A stretch of 64,000 bases of DNA from the NCBI GenBank assembly GCA_022661535.1, contig JAKULF010000003.1:2046001-2110000 (forward strand). Reading direction: 5' to 3'. A program made the position numbers and the translations under genes. The notes under the pieces were generated by a model. The model was not told the origin of the DNA. It made no database searches and was given only the letters and a program-made list of their open reading frames with translations. Positions 38,809 to 50,473 of this stretch are shown here, piece by piece. The number at the start of each line of letters is the position of its first letter. Position 1 is the first letter of the stretch. This DNA comes from Eutypa lata (taxonomy: Eukaryota > Ascomycota > Sordariomycetes > Xylariales > Diatrypaceae).

Positions 38809-40759
38809 ATGGCAGCTCTAGGTCTGTTGGATATGCTTTTTTCGCCTTTCCGAAAGAGTGCTAACCACTTCTATAGACTTCTTGTTGTCATTGTCAATAC
38901 CGGCATTGATTATTCTTCATTTACTAGTTGCTCCATACACCAAAGTTGAAGAATCCTTTAACATTCAAGCGACCCACGATATCTTGGTTTACGGCACTCC
39001 CACCAGCAACATCAGGGAACGGCTGGCCCAGTATGACCACTTCGATTTCCCGGGGGCTGTTCCACGGACGTTCGTGGGACCGGTTCTGCTAGCTGGAATT
39101 GGGCAGCCCATTATTGCTCTAGTCGGCTTCCAGTATGCGCAGCTGGTCGTGAGAGCCGTGCTCGGCCTCGCCAATGCTGCCGCGTTGCTTGTCTTCAAGT
39201 CGAACGTGGAGAGGGCATTCGGGAAGTCGGTAGCGAGGTGGTACGCCTTGCTCCAGGCTAGCCAGTTTCACGTGATATTCTACGCATCTAGGACACTTCC
39301 AAATATGTTCGCGTTTGGATTGAGTAAGTCACCTACGTACAATATTATGAAATTTTTGAAAAGGGGGGCCCTGCGCCAGTCGACTGACCAGTGCTGAACA
39401 ACAGCTACGTTGGCCTTCTCATATCTGCTACCGCACCCCGATCCCAAGAGACAGACGCGGCGTTTCAGACTCACCATCGCACTCCTAACCTGCGCTACGG
39501 CCGTCTTCCGCTCAGAGCTTGCTATCCTCCTCGTCACCGTTACGATCTACGGGCTGTCCTCCTCCCTGATCCCGCTAAGCAAAGTGATCCCACCCTTCCT
39601 TTTCTCCTTCGCCTTCTCCCTCCTCGTCTCTGTGCCGCTGGACTCCTACTTCTGGCAGCGGAAACCCCTCATCATCTGGCCGGAGCTCTGGGGCTTCTAT
39701 TACAACGCCGTGCTGGGATCTTCGTCTGCCTGGGGCGTCTCCCCCTGGCACTGGTACTTCACGTCCGCTCTGCCCAAGATCCTCACCAACCCCCTTGTCT
39801 CGCTCCTCTTGCTACCTGCGGCGTTCTCGACCGATGGGACGCGACGCCAGGCTCGCCGTGTTGCCATCCCCGCCCTCTCGTTCGTCGCCGTCTACTCCCT
39901 CCAGCCCCACAAGGAGGCCCGCTTCATCTTCTACGTCGCCCCGCCTCTGACTGCCGCCGCAGCCCTTGGCGCCAATTACGTCTGGAATCGTAGGGCGAAG
40001 ACCACGGTGTATCGACTTACCTCCCTCGTGATCGCGCTTTCGGTTCCGCTGTCTTTCGCCATTAGTACCGCCATGCTCGCCGCCTCATCGCTCAACTACC
40101 CCGGCGGCGAGGCGCTGGATGCGCTCAGAGGGCTCGCGACTGCGACTACCTCTACCCCGGTGACGACCTTTGCGGAGGCATCAATGTCAACGTCGACGTC
40201 GGCGCCCGATCTCGGAGGGACGGTCGTCGTGCATACTGATGTCCTGGCTTGCATGACGGGCGTCACGCTTTTCGGCCAACATCATTCCCTGCCGCCTTAT
40301 CTTCCGCGGGGGGTGCCGCTACAACCCGGCCGTGCTGTGGTGAAGAAGACGGAGGAAGAGGATGATGTGACGTTCACCTTCGACAAGACGGAGGATCCCG
40401 CCGCGCTCCGGAACCCGGATTTTTGGGAGCGCTTCGATTACGTCCTCACCGAGGACCCGAAGGCCGTCGTTGGTGGTGGCCCGTGGGAGGTCGTGGGCAT
40501 CGTGGAGGGGTTTGCTGGGGTTGAGGTTGTGAAGGGTGAGAAGACGGACACGGGGAATGGGGATGTAGAAAGTGGCGGCGGCGGTGGTGGTGGCAAGGAC
40601 AAACATAATGTCTTCGGACGAGGAGGGCTTGTGAGACGTGCCAAGGACCGCGTTAGAGGGTTGACGGGCGGCTGGTGGGTTGGGCCGAGGATGGTGCCGA
40701 AGGTGCATATATTGCGGAGGATGAGGGAGGGCGAGGGGAGGAGGGCTGTCGCCGAGTGA
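38809..40759 (+). CDS. ALG12: Dol-P-Man:Man7GlcNAc2-PP-Dol alpha-1,6-mannosyltransferase
   Basis: ER membrane GT22-family enzyme that adds the eighth mannose to the lipid-linked N-glycan precursor, using dolichol-phosphate mannose. Exons 38809-38821 (13 nt), 38877-39323 and 39405-40759 give 604 residues. The tiny first exon yields MAAL and completes an Asp codon; its 55-nt intron has a perfect GCTAAC branch. The second junction restores FGLTTLAFSYLLP. Seen: the family opening APYTKVEESFN near residues 24-33, several hydrophobic segments, and the GT22 signature HKEARF at 322-327. The C-terminal soluble part retains VHTDVLACMTGVTLFGQ. A glycine run and basic stretch extend it beyond the yeast and human proteins. 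GT22 relatives (ALG9, GPI mannosyltransferases) share HKEARF, but the overall order and N-terminus best fit ALG12. Confidence 0.9.
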
Positions 40760-41295
40760 ATCATCATCGTGTTAGTAGCCCTCAATGGACGTCCTGTGTC
40801 AATAGCAGTAGTGTGTGTATATTTCAGGTCACGTGGCACCGGACTATGCAGGATCAACCAACATCTCGTCTTGAGTTATAATTACCTACATTGGACTACT
40901 ATACGACCTCGGTGAATATTGCCTACCCTAGGTGGAAACACCACATGGGGTCCAGGATCTCCTCAACCCTCCTTACACACTAAAGGTATAACAACGGCTT
41001 ATATAAGGGTCTTCCTCCCACATGTAAGAATGCAAAAAGAGCGGTCGGTGGTCACCGAACTAGGGCTATGTATAATATATGTACATCGGTAGGTATTCTA
41101 GACCGCATTTAAGACCCTACGTACATTACATGATCGGGCCGGCTATTTTTATGACAGTAAGGCTGAGCACCCGTATATTTCTTCTGGGATCCATCATAGC
41201 TGAAAGAGAATAAGGGGGTAAAAGAATAAAATAAGCTCGTACATGATCTTTTCTATCCCAACCGTGCATCGTTTTTGAAACGAAACCATTTATTT

Positions 41296-41326
<31 letters not shown>

Positions 41327-42169
41327 GACTATTGTGGGCATGTGGGTAAAATACGAAGCAGGGGCTTTTCGTTTCGATATTACATACGTACACACAACAG
41401 GCATGGGCGGAATAACAAATACATACATAGGTAGGTAGAGCGTGGCTATCGTGAAGCTTACCAACATACCCTACCCAGCAGAACTTTGGAGGAGGCAACA
41501 CACACGTATACACACACACACCTAGATACGATAGATACTTATTAAGGTAGCGAGAACCCCAATCTGACTGCATCTACAACATACGTATACCTATCTAACG
41601 GGTGTGCTATATAATAGGCCAGCTAGTAAGTAGCCTACATACATACCTACCTGCTGCTCACCCCTGCCCAACGTTGCATTCATTGTTATGTAGCTATCCA
41701 CTCATAGCCACCAACCGCAAATAGGGATTAGATACAGACGGACAGGTAGGGCTTGGCCGGCCCCCTCCCCCTTCTTCCCAAACCCCTGGACCTTAAAAAG
41801 CCCTGATGATGATGCTGGTGGTGGTGGTCGAGGCGCCCCTGGCATAGTTAGTTGCTGCCGCCGCATCAGCGAGTGATGAGACGATGGGCACCCACTGGCT
41901 TTTGGGCTGTCAGCGAAAATGGGGAGCGGGGCAGACAGGCAGGCCATGCATGGCAAGGCCGTTTATGATTAATTAATCTCTTTTTCTTTCTTTCCTGTTG
42001 TTGAACATGTCGATGACCATGTAGGTATGCACCGTATTGTACACGTCGATGCTTGAATAATTGTTAGCCGAAACGTTAGCTGGTACGGGATGGCTACCGA
42101 TAGGCAGTATATGTGATCGACTCTGGGATTACTATCTCGATACTTACAGTTGCTTGCTTTTATATGGCA
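40760..42169. other. Intergenic region with TAG microsatellite
   Basis: 3' UTR of ALG12 followed by gene-free DNA. A trinucleotide TAG array lies at 41296-41327 and TAC/GTA-rich runs near 41400-41660. No gene is supported. Confidence 0.55.
41296..41327. repeat. TAG trinucleotide microsatellite
   Basis: About ten perfect tandem GTA/TAG units in gene-free DNA. Confidence 0.92.
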
Positions 42170-42985
42170 TTTTAAAGTATATAAACAGTTTCGAAAGCAT
42201 TATGTAAATCTTAACTAAAGGTTTTTAAAAAGTAATTTTAACGATTTCGATTTATATTATTTTAAATATTAAAATATACGTAATATAATATTAAATATAA
42301 GTTTATTTATAATTATATATATATTTTTAATTATATTAATATTTAATATAATTATATTTAATTAAAATATATATATAATATAAATAATTATTATTTAATT
42401 AACGTTATAATTAATTTAAAATAAAAATAAAATATATATTTAATTTATTAATTAATTTATATAAATAATTTAAGCTTTTTTTATTTAATTTAAACGTATT
42501 AAAAGTTAAATTAAATTAAATTTAATTAAATTATTTAATATTTTAATTAATGTATTAAACTTTAATTAAAATTAAATAAAAAGTAAAATTATTTTTTTTA
42601 TATATAAAATAATAATATTTAAAAATTTATAATATTATTAAATTTTTTTTAAATTTAATATAATTTAAAAAACTTTTTTATTATATTAAAATATATAAAT
42701 ATAAAATTTATAAAAAAAATTTATAAAAAATATATTTCGAAAATTAAAAATATATATATATATATATAATAATATTTATATATTTATTTCGTAATAAGCT
42801 TATATTTTAATTAATTCGTTTTAATTAATTTTTTTAATTTTTATATTTATATATTTTAATATAATAAAGAAATTTTTTAAATTATATTAAATTTAATAAA
42901 AGTTTAATAACGTTATAAATTTTTAAAAATAATTATTATAATATTATTTTGGTATTATTTTGGTATAATTTTAATATAATTATTA
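42170..42985. repeat. Small RIP-like AT-rich block
   Basis: About 0.8 kb with the same near-complete loss of C and G and of CA/TG as the large blocks, bounded sharply by normal DNA on both sides. TATTATTTTGG-type short direct repeats occur near 42945-42972 at its right edge. No coding relic or terminal repeat was identified; it could be a mutated solo LTR or MITE. Confidence 0.7.
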
Positions 42986-44424
42986 AAGCGAATACAAAAA
43001 AGCTAAATGGTTCGGAACCTTGTTTGGTCCCGATTAAGGTCTAATACGTTATCTACTAAGTCGAAATAAGGACCCCTAAATTCAATGAAACCAACCCAAA
43101 CGAACCTTATTGTCTGTACAGGGAAAACATGAGGGAGGGAGGGCTGGCCTAAAACGTGTGTGGGCAAGCAAGGCAATCAGAAGCAAGCTAACATTACGAC
43201 CCCAGTTGCTCTCGTGACCTTTAAAATAGAAATACGTAGATGCTTGATTAAATGTGATGCTACGTACATTATGTAAGTATATTTAGATAGATACTTAACT
43301 AGTACCTACTTAACTATAGTAGGTATATAATGATTAAGCAGCTTGCCTACCTACATCATCTCAATATTTATCGAATATCTACCTATACGATATCCATGAT
43401 CGACTGTTTATTTACGGGACAGATGCTCTGGTAACTCGGGTCGTTGGGCTGCCGTAGCTCCGTAGACAACGGGAACAGCTATGCGATCCCGCCCCGGTTT
43501 ACTGTACCTCACATCATTGCCCTGGCCTAGTTACATATTTTATCCATCCATCCCTTCAATTTATTTTCGTGCTTGATTGAAAACGAGTTAGAAGAATGGT
43601 GGGCTTGGAGGGTGATACAGATGGTTTTTTTTCTTTCTTTTTTCCAATTCTCCAAATAATTCATATACATAGTTACCTCCAGCTACGTCAATCTACCCAT
43701 TTAATTAAGTCTGTCGCATTCCACCAGGCCGGGGCCCCAAATATCAATCGTCCATTTAGTTTTGCCCTATAACCTAAACTTGCCTGATACCTATACTTGC
43801 TATACCTACATACCTACCTACACCTACCTACTTACCTACATTACATACATACAGTAGGTACAAACCTTGTATTCTTCTGTATCTATTATCCACTATTATC
43901 TAGTGGTGCCAGTAAGTACAGTTAATGAATGATACCCGCTACGCTAGGCAGTCTAAGCGCCCCCATCAATCGCTGTGTCAACTCTCCTGCTGGTGGTAAT
44001 GAACGACGATCCTACTAGGAACTTACGTACCGCAGCTCCACGATTGATTGACATACATACATATACACACTCTCTCTTTCACACATATTTCTTGCTACAG
44101 TAGTACGCCTACTCCTAATCTGACAAACAAAAACATTCTCGGTCGCCCACTCTCCTATTTACTTTCTACCGAACACTCGCCCCATCCTTGGCTTGCTACG
44201 TACGTCGATAGTAGTCCGTACCTAGTAATACTTACACGAGCAGCAGAAGCGTGGACAATTGTAACGAACGAACGAACGAACGAACGAATCGACTATTCTT
44301 AAAAACATAACGCCAAGAAAGCAAAGACTTTCATCATCTCAGGCACATACGCGTAGGGGAAGAAGAGAAGAAGAATAAAAGGCCATATATGCTGTACCCC
44401 CACCGGGGAGGTAGCGAGCTCACA
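42986..44424. other. Upstream region of the large unknown gene
   Basis: Gene-free DNA with many ACCTACCTAC runs (around 43800-43860) and a 6-copy AACG array at 44263-44288 close to the coding start. An ATG at 44389 lies in frame with the gene and could extend its N-terminus by 12 residues. Confidence 0.5.
44263..44288. repeat. AACG tetranucleotide microsatellite
   Basis: Six tandem AACG units within the leader of the large unknown gene, about 140 bp upstream of its start. Confidence 0.9.
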
Positions 44425-47400
44425 ATGGACGACATAACCAACGATGGAAAGCATTCACGACGGGATCGTATCATGGGGAAGTTATTTGGTGGTGGTAGTA
44501 GTAGCACGGGTAGAGAGAGAAAAATGACACATGAAGAGAGTGCCAACGAGATCTCGAACTTTTTGGGCGGAGCAGACAGACTCACCGTCACCCATCCCGT
44601 TCCGCCTCCGCCTCCCCATACTGCCACATCTGCTAATCCACAAACCTTACCAACGCTAGCGCTCGACACGTCCCGGGCCATGAGATATCCCCAGGCTTTG
44701 GAAGTTGAATCCAGATCCCAGCAAAGCTTAGCTTATAGGGCACGGTCACATAGCCCCCCTCGACGCAAGAATAAAAAAGGCTTAATCGTACGCTTCTCTG
44801 ACAATTACCCCGAGATTATCGGAGAGGGCGGTGACGAGTGCGAGACAGTTGTCGCCGAGATTGGGAGGAGAAAGCGGTCTAGGTCCGTGCCTTTATCGGC
44901 CCCCATACCCCCTACAAAACAAGGCCACGAATATGCAAGGCAAATAGGAGCCGCTCAAGACGTTACGAAGGGTGACGATGGGTTTATACCGGGTCCTATT
45001 AGGAGAACCCAAACGGGGCTCTCCTCCATAGCTGATTTCCGACTCGAGGAGCCGGGTCCCCAGAAATTACCGACCCCTGAGCCTCCGAAGCCACGCGCAA
45101 TTCCGGCCGGCGAACCTGCAAGGTCACGTTTCTTGGATACTAGCTCGAGGAAAGATGAAAACCGACGTTCCTTTATCGAGACGCACCAACAAGAGCAAAG
45201 ACAAGCAGAGGCTATGGCATTTGCGGAGGCTAGATCCGCCAGTGCAAACTCGCATCATGAATGGGAAGATAGTTCTTCTCCCGAGCCCGTGCGTGAAACG
45301 CCACCTCGTCGCAGACCGGCACAACCACCTACGTCTCTAGATGCGGGCTCTCCGCCTCCCAGAGGTTACTCACTACGACAACCACCAGTTCAAGCCTTAG
45401 CACCAAGCCCAATGAGGGCCCAATCTAATAGATCACCGTTACCTCCTCAGCCCTCTTTGGATGGTTTAATACCCACCCCACCACCGAAATCGTCTGCTAG
45501 AACATCGCCTCTGCAAAACCAACCCGCTCAAATGGCACCGTCATCTTTTGATGAGCCACCTAGGCTACCGCCGCTAATGGACCAAGATGAATTGCGCATC
45601 AATACCAACGTGGATTCGAGCCCTTCATCTGTATATTCGGGGTCTATTTATTCGACTTCTGATCTCTCACACAAGCAAACTCCATTGACTCAAACCCCTA
45701 TGACCTACAACGCGTCTTCTCGACTAGCTGCACCTGCTTCGCCAGAACAGATGAGGCGGAAACCGTCTGATGCCGCGTCGGTAGCAAATGACGATGCGTT
45801 AGATTTGTTCAACGCCCGTACCAAGCACCTCTATGAATTATTCCGTTTGTATGCAGAACAGTTGAAACCTTTAGAGACTTGCCATCCCGAAGACCTGTGC
45901 CGCGGGGCTCTCTGGTGGTTTCTGAATGGAAGAAGTGCCTTAGAAATGGCTATCCGGACTCGTCCTGCAAACCCTGACGATACGAAGCACCTCATGGCAA
46001 GGTACCAAGCTTATACCGATTTAGCAAAGGGTTACTGGTTGGCGGAAGTAGCACTCGCTGAGATCGCTGATGGAAAATACAGCCCGGTAGGGGGGGAGCT
46101 GGGTGAGGTTAGGACGACGTTGATTTCCAACCTGAAGAAGCTAGCTATATCCATGAAGCGGAATGGTCTCCTGCCACCCGAAGAACCGTTCCTTCCCCAA
46201 ACGATGAATAAGTCTATATGGATCGAATATCCCGGCATAAGCCAGGATATCATCGCCCTTCTCAACGGAATCTCTGGATCCGTGCTGGCCGCTGTCCAAC
46301 AGCCCGCTCGTTCAATGGACCTTTTAGAAGCCTTACCTCTCGGTGATACCGGCAAGTTCTTTAACTACGGTCGGGTACCGGCGGACGTGTATCTGATGGA
46401 AGTGGGCATGGATTCAAAGCAAATGTACTTCCCTTGTCTCGTGTCGATCTTGCGGCCGCAGAGCGATCAGAACATCATGTTCGTCATCGCCACCCAAAAC
46501 GGAACAATTTCTCTCCGAATCCAGTCGGATAAGACTAAAGGCACCACCTGGCAGGACGTTAAATGGAGGTCCGATGTTTGCTCTCTAGAAGTGAAGCTGC
46601 CGCGAGGTTTCATGCTCGCGGTCCAATGCACACAACAGGACTACGGAATGCTGTGGAGCATCTACGATTTTGCATCGAAAGTACAAAGTTATCTGTACCC
46701 ACGGAAAGAAGAAACGGTCACGTATAACACCGTCCTCCGGGGATTTCACTATTTCGATGCGAATCCGAAGTCTAGGTCTTTCCCGAAGGAGCCAGTTGGC
46801 CAATGCGAACTCGGCGTCTACGAGCGATTGCTTAAGGAAGGTAGTCCGCATGGCCCGCGGACATTCCATAGAGGTTTCCGGCTGGCTGTTGTTACGGGGC
46901 CGAGGACGAGAACCCTTAGCGGTGTGACGCACTTCTTTTCTCCGCAGCTACCTATCCAATTCACATTTATGCGAGGTGATCAACGTGTACCCCTTCTCCA
47001 ACTAGAATTTGATGACGGGAAGGATAAGGGACGAATGGTTATGACATTTAAGGATGACGGGGAGCGCGAGAAGATGCTCAAGCTTCTAAACGGAACCTTT
47101 GTCCACCACGACGAGGAGGTGATGGCGGAAGTTCCGTTGGAGGGGCTGAACATATCAGAAACTATTGAGGACACCAAGGGCGGGTTCCCAGCAGTCCAGC
47201 GCCTACCATGGCAGCGCACTCGCATTATCAACGACAGATACGCTGGAGACACTCCGCCGACGGTGTTGGCAGAGAAACTCCGTATTGAGGTCGACTCTCT
47301 AGATAAGAGTGGTGTAGGCGTAGTCAGCACTATCACGGACCGGGTAAACGTCGCGCCGGGCGAAGTACGACTCCGGCTCGGAACCAAAGACATACTGACC

Positions 47401-48090
47401 CTGCAGGTGCTGCGCCAGCCGCAGCAGGATATGACGGTCTCGGTCTCTGACACCCTAGCTCCGCGGGACGCGGCGCGCGAGTTCGCAGGCCTGCAGAACA
47501 CGGTCGCGCGCCGTCCCACTGTGCGGACCTACCGGTTTCACAGTTTCAAGGATCTGCACGCGTTCCAGGCGGGTTTGACGGGATACACGGTGCTGTTTGA
47601 CGGGATCGCTTTGACGCTCAACATCTCACGGCGCCGCATGGTCGTCCCGATCCACAAGAAGTGGGACGCGGGAACGACCCGAGTCCAGGTTGTCCAGCAG
47701 GACAAGACCATCCAGCTACTGGCCTTCTTCGAGGACTGGCACCACGGCCAGTGCATGGGATTCGTGCTCAAGGGCACGGATGTTTTCGAGTCGATCAACC
47801 GGAATGGGAAGGTTGGGCTCAAGTTGGCCGATGCGAAGTTTCCCCTCCCGAGGATGGCGGCAGAGGGCGGCGCCAACACGGATGATATGGCATTTTTGTG
47901 TCTTGATATGCCGGATTATGCGGGCGAGAATGACGATGTCTCCATTTTGTTTGAGGATAGCGCTGGTAAGTGTATTCTCTATATTCTACGATTTTTCTTA
48001 ACGTCTGCTTTGTTCTCTACGCTGCAAGTCCCGATATTCTACGTTAAGATGGAACAGAATGCTGACGGAGTAATGTACAGAAAGGGATAG
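44425..48090 (+). CDS. Large conserved-looking fungal protein of unknown function
   Basis: I do not recognise a named family. The continuous frame reads 1221 residues from the chosen ATG. A 63-nt stopless intron (47966-48028, GTAAGT...GCAAG, CTTAAC branch-like) probably removes 21 of them, joining FEDSA to VPIFYVK. The first about 450 residues are disordered: Pro/Ser/Arg-rich, with polyproline runs and a basic KNKKGLIVRFSDN segment near residue 115. From about residue 460 it is folded-looking: an alpha-helical region (LFNARTKHLYELFRLYAEQL; LCRGALWWFLNGR), then several beta-rich segments (IMFVIATQNGTISLRIQ; FTFMRGDQRVPLLQLEF; RMVMTFKDDGEREKMLKLLN) that suggest repeated PH-like folds, which is inference only. 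No membrane segment in the spliced form. ATG 44425 has the better context (CACAATGG); ATG 44389 is the alternative. Confidence 0.85.
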   Translation: MDDITNDGKHSRRDRIMGKLFGGGSSSTGRERKMTHEESANEISNFLGGADRLTVTHPVPPPPPHTATSANPQTLPTLALDTSRAMRYPQALEVESRSQQSLAYRARSHSPPRRKNKKGLIVRFSDNYPEIIGEGGDECETVVAEIGRRKRSRSVPLSAPIPPTKQGHEYARQIGAAQDVTKGDDGFIPGPIRRTQTGLSSIADFRLEEPGPQKLPTPEPPKPRAIPAGEPARSRFLDTSSRKDENRRSFIETHQQEQRQAEAMAFAEARSASANSHHEWEDSSSPEPVRETPPRRRPAQPPTSLDAGSPPPRGYSLRQPPVQALAPSPMRAQSNRSPLPPQPSLDGLIPTPPPKSSARTSPLQNQPAQMAPSSFDEPPRLPPLMDQDELRINTNVDSSPSSVYSGSIYSTSDLSHKQTPLTQTPMTYNASSRLAAPASPEQMRRKPSDAASVANDDALDLFNARTKHLYELFRLYAEQLKPLETCHPEDLCRGALWWFLNGRSALEMAIRTRPANPDDTKHLMARYQAYTDLAKGYWLAEVALAEIADGKYSPVGGELGEVRTTLISNLKKLAISMKRNGLLPPEEPFLPQTMNKSIWIEYPGISQDIIALLNGISGSVLAAVQQPARSMDLLEALPLGDTGKFFNYGRVPADVYLMEVGMDSKQMYFPCLVSILRPQSDQNIMFVIATQNGTISLRIQSDKTKGTTWQDVKWRSDVCSLEVKLPRGFMLAVQCTQQDYGMLWSIYDFASKVQSYLYPRKEETVTYNTVLRGFHYFDANPKSRSFPKEPVGQCELGVYERLLKEGSPHGPRTFHRGFRLAVVTGPRTRTLSGVTHFFSPQLPIQFTFMRGDQRVPLLQLEFDDGKDKGRMVMTFKDDGEREKMLKLLNGTFVHHDEEVMAEVPLEGLNISETIEDTKGGFPAVQRLPWQRTRIINDRYAGDTPPTVLAEKLRIEVDSLDKSGVGVVSTITDRVNVAPGEVRLRLGTKDILTLQVLRQPQQDMTVSVSDTLAPRDAAREFAGLQNTVARRPTVRTYRFHSFKDLHAFQAGLTGYTVLFDGIALTLNISRRRMVVPIHKKWDAGTTRVQVVQQDKTIQLLAFFEDWHHGQCMGFVLKGTDVFESINRNGKVGLKLADAKFPLPRMAAEGGANTDDMAFLCLDMPDYAGENDDVSILFEDSAGKCILYILRFFLTSALFSTLQVPIFYVKMEQNADGVMYRKG

Positions 48091-50473
48091 GCTCATCTCC
48101 GTACTGCCGGCCCCGGTTAAGGGATCTCGTCGGAGTATGATTAAGTCCTAGGTTGGATACCTGTGATAAAGATAAGGGGGGTGTGGGTGGGAATAGAATG
48201 GGGAGGGTTATCGGGGAAAATGGGATGAAGGATATGAGACCATGATGATTGATTGTGATAGAAACGGAATACCAACAACGAGTTGTGTTGTCAGTCAGCT
48301 AGGATGGGAGTGGAATGTATGAATCGATGGATTGTTTGATTGATGGCTGGAACGGCCGAATGCATACCTACTTACCTACCTTACTACCTACCTACCTATG
48401 AACCAGACAGAACCCAGAACGAAAAGAATTCGCGTCGCACATACTGACGTACATAATATACCATACGCTACATTCAGCTGTGTGCAAACCGTTTCCACAT
48501 GTCTGCAGAACGATTTGCTACCTACTTACACTTAGCATATGGATGGTCAATCAGTCGGCTGACGTTTTCATTTCCTTCTCCAGCTACAAGCAATAGGGCA
48601 AACAGGTGCAAGCAGGCGTGCGGAGCGGGCAAAAAGCGAACGGGTGGAAGTGAAAAGAACACAAGCGAAACTTACTGCTTTGCTTTCTTATTCTATTGCA
48701 CCTACTTACTGGCTACTATCTACTTATGTATGGTCCGAGGTCGTCCTATCTTGCTGTATTGTCATGATATGTTTAATAGGATATAATAAAAGAAGACGAG
48801 ATCCGATTCGATATAGTATGAAACAATGATATGATATGATATTCTCTGTCGGTACCTCAGTTGCTGGTTTCATGAATGTTTCTCCTTTTCTTCTATGCTC
48901 TTCCCTGGGGACTTTCTGTCCCTAGGTGGTTGAATGACAGCTAAATATATACACATACTTAAGCGAGAATTAGTTCATCGATTAACTTGATATTTATTTA
49001 ATTAATAGCTTTACCTTTTATAAAATAATATACTCGTTCAAGGAGAAAGGGAACGAGATATATATTTACTTTGTTTCCATTCTAGGTATATATCACCAGA
49101 TCTGAGGAGTCTAACCGCTATGGATCCTAGGCACCTATAGATTCAATTAAGTTAAGCCGCTATAGATATGTAGTTACATGATAGTCTATACCGAGATACG
49201 CTTTCGGGTACTCTAGATGTTGGGGGTCGCAGACGACCACGTGGGCGGGTGAGATTAAGTGTGTATCGTATAGGTTGATTTATAGACCTACCTAACTACT
49301 TCGTGCTAATCGGGGAGGAGAACCGGGGAAAGTTAATTAATTAAAAGGCGACTACTTAATCGTAATCTCCGGTTCTTGAATCACTACCTAAGTACTTATG
49401 CTTGCTTTATACGTACATGTAGTTATGTCATGATGTGTATGCATGCACGTAGCAACAATTGAATGTCTCAGAACTTACTTAGGCAAGCTGAACAGCTCTG
49501 GGAATTTAAAAGGGACTGGAGGTCCTCCTTCATTTTTGACGTTCCCCGATATGGACAGGCAACGTCATCTGGCCCTGGCAAGAGAACCCCTCACCATCCT
49601 ATTTGCTCCTCAACATTCTTAGCACAACTACCTGTAAGCAAGTCTTCCCCTCCCCCGCCTTCTTAGCAGCTACGTAACTACTGATAATTATGAAAATGCG
49701 GGTTCATTCTCCTTTCAAAATACCTAGGCACCCATCAAAGTCTTAATTACCGTACTTCGTAGTTGATACATATTTGCCTACCAGTAGTCCTGTGTAATCT
49801 ATTGGCGCGGTGTGGCTTGTTCCCCATTCATTCTCTCTTGTAGCAGTCATCAGTACAGGTCTGATTTGATTAGCTGAGTCTCTTGCACGCTTCCATGTTC
49901 CTGAGTCGCACTTCCCCATACCTGCATACTCATGTGATCAGCCAACGTCCTACAACATTCTCCCTGCTGCTACTAGTTGCCTTGTGAGTGAGGTCATACA
50001 TCGCTTGGCTTTAGTTAGGCTGGGTAGGCTGCCTCTATTAATCGATAAGAGGATACATACGAAAAAGACCATCCCGTCCCCGATAAAAAGATCGAGGGCT
50101 CCATATCCAAACTACGAATTCAACAAGAGGGGCTCTTTTTATTACATAGCTTATGTACATGTATGCAGGTAGCTCCCCGCCTGGTGATAATTTGAGAGAG
50201 CTCTGGTTTGCACAATTATTACCTATCACCTATCCACATAACCGCCCCTGCCTATCGCAACCAACTTCAGTATTCGCAGTTAAGGCAAGCCCCGGCTGCT
50301 TGTGATCGGCTCGGGTTCCAACGAAATACCGACCGAAAAGAATACCAAATTTGAAAGTCGCGAGACTTGAACGCCTTTCTCTATTTTCGAAAAAGTTGAG
50401 ATCCGGATACGGAGCCGAAGACGTCAAAGCATTTTCGAACCTCGTTGCGACAGACAGTAACCACAGCCAAAAC
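48091..50473. other. Intergenic region
   Basis: 3' UTR of the large unknown gene, then gene-free DNA with CTACCTACC runs near 48365-48400 and TAC/GTA-rich segments. The final 150 bases before 50474 are the leader of the oxysterol-binding-protein gene. Short frames have no domains. Confidence 0.55.

Noticed and set aside
39391..39993. 200-codon plus-strand frame inside ALG12
   Set aside because: Overlaps the ALG12 exon in another register; Pro/Leu/Arg-rich shadow.
50330..50420. Possible tRNA-like segment (GAGACTTGAACGCC resembling a reversed T-arm)
   Set aside because: No acceptor stem or anticodon arm could be folded around it; it is better explained as the leader of the oxysterol-binding-protein gene.
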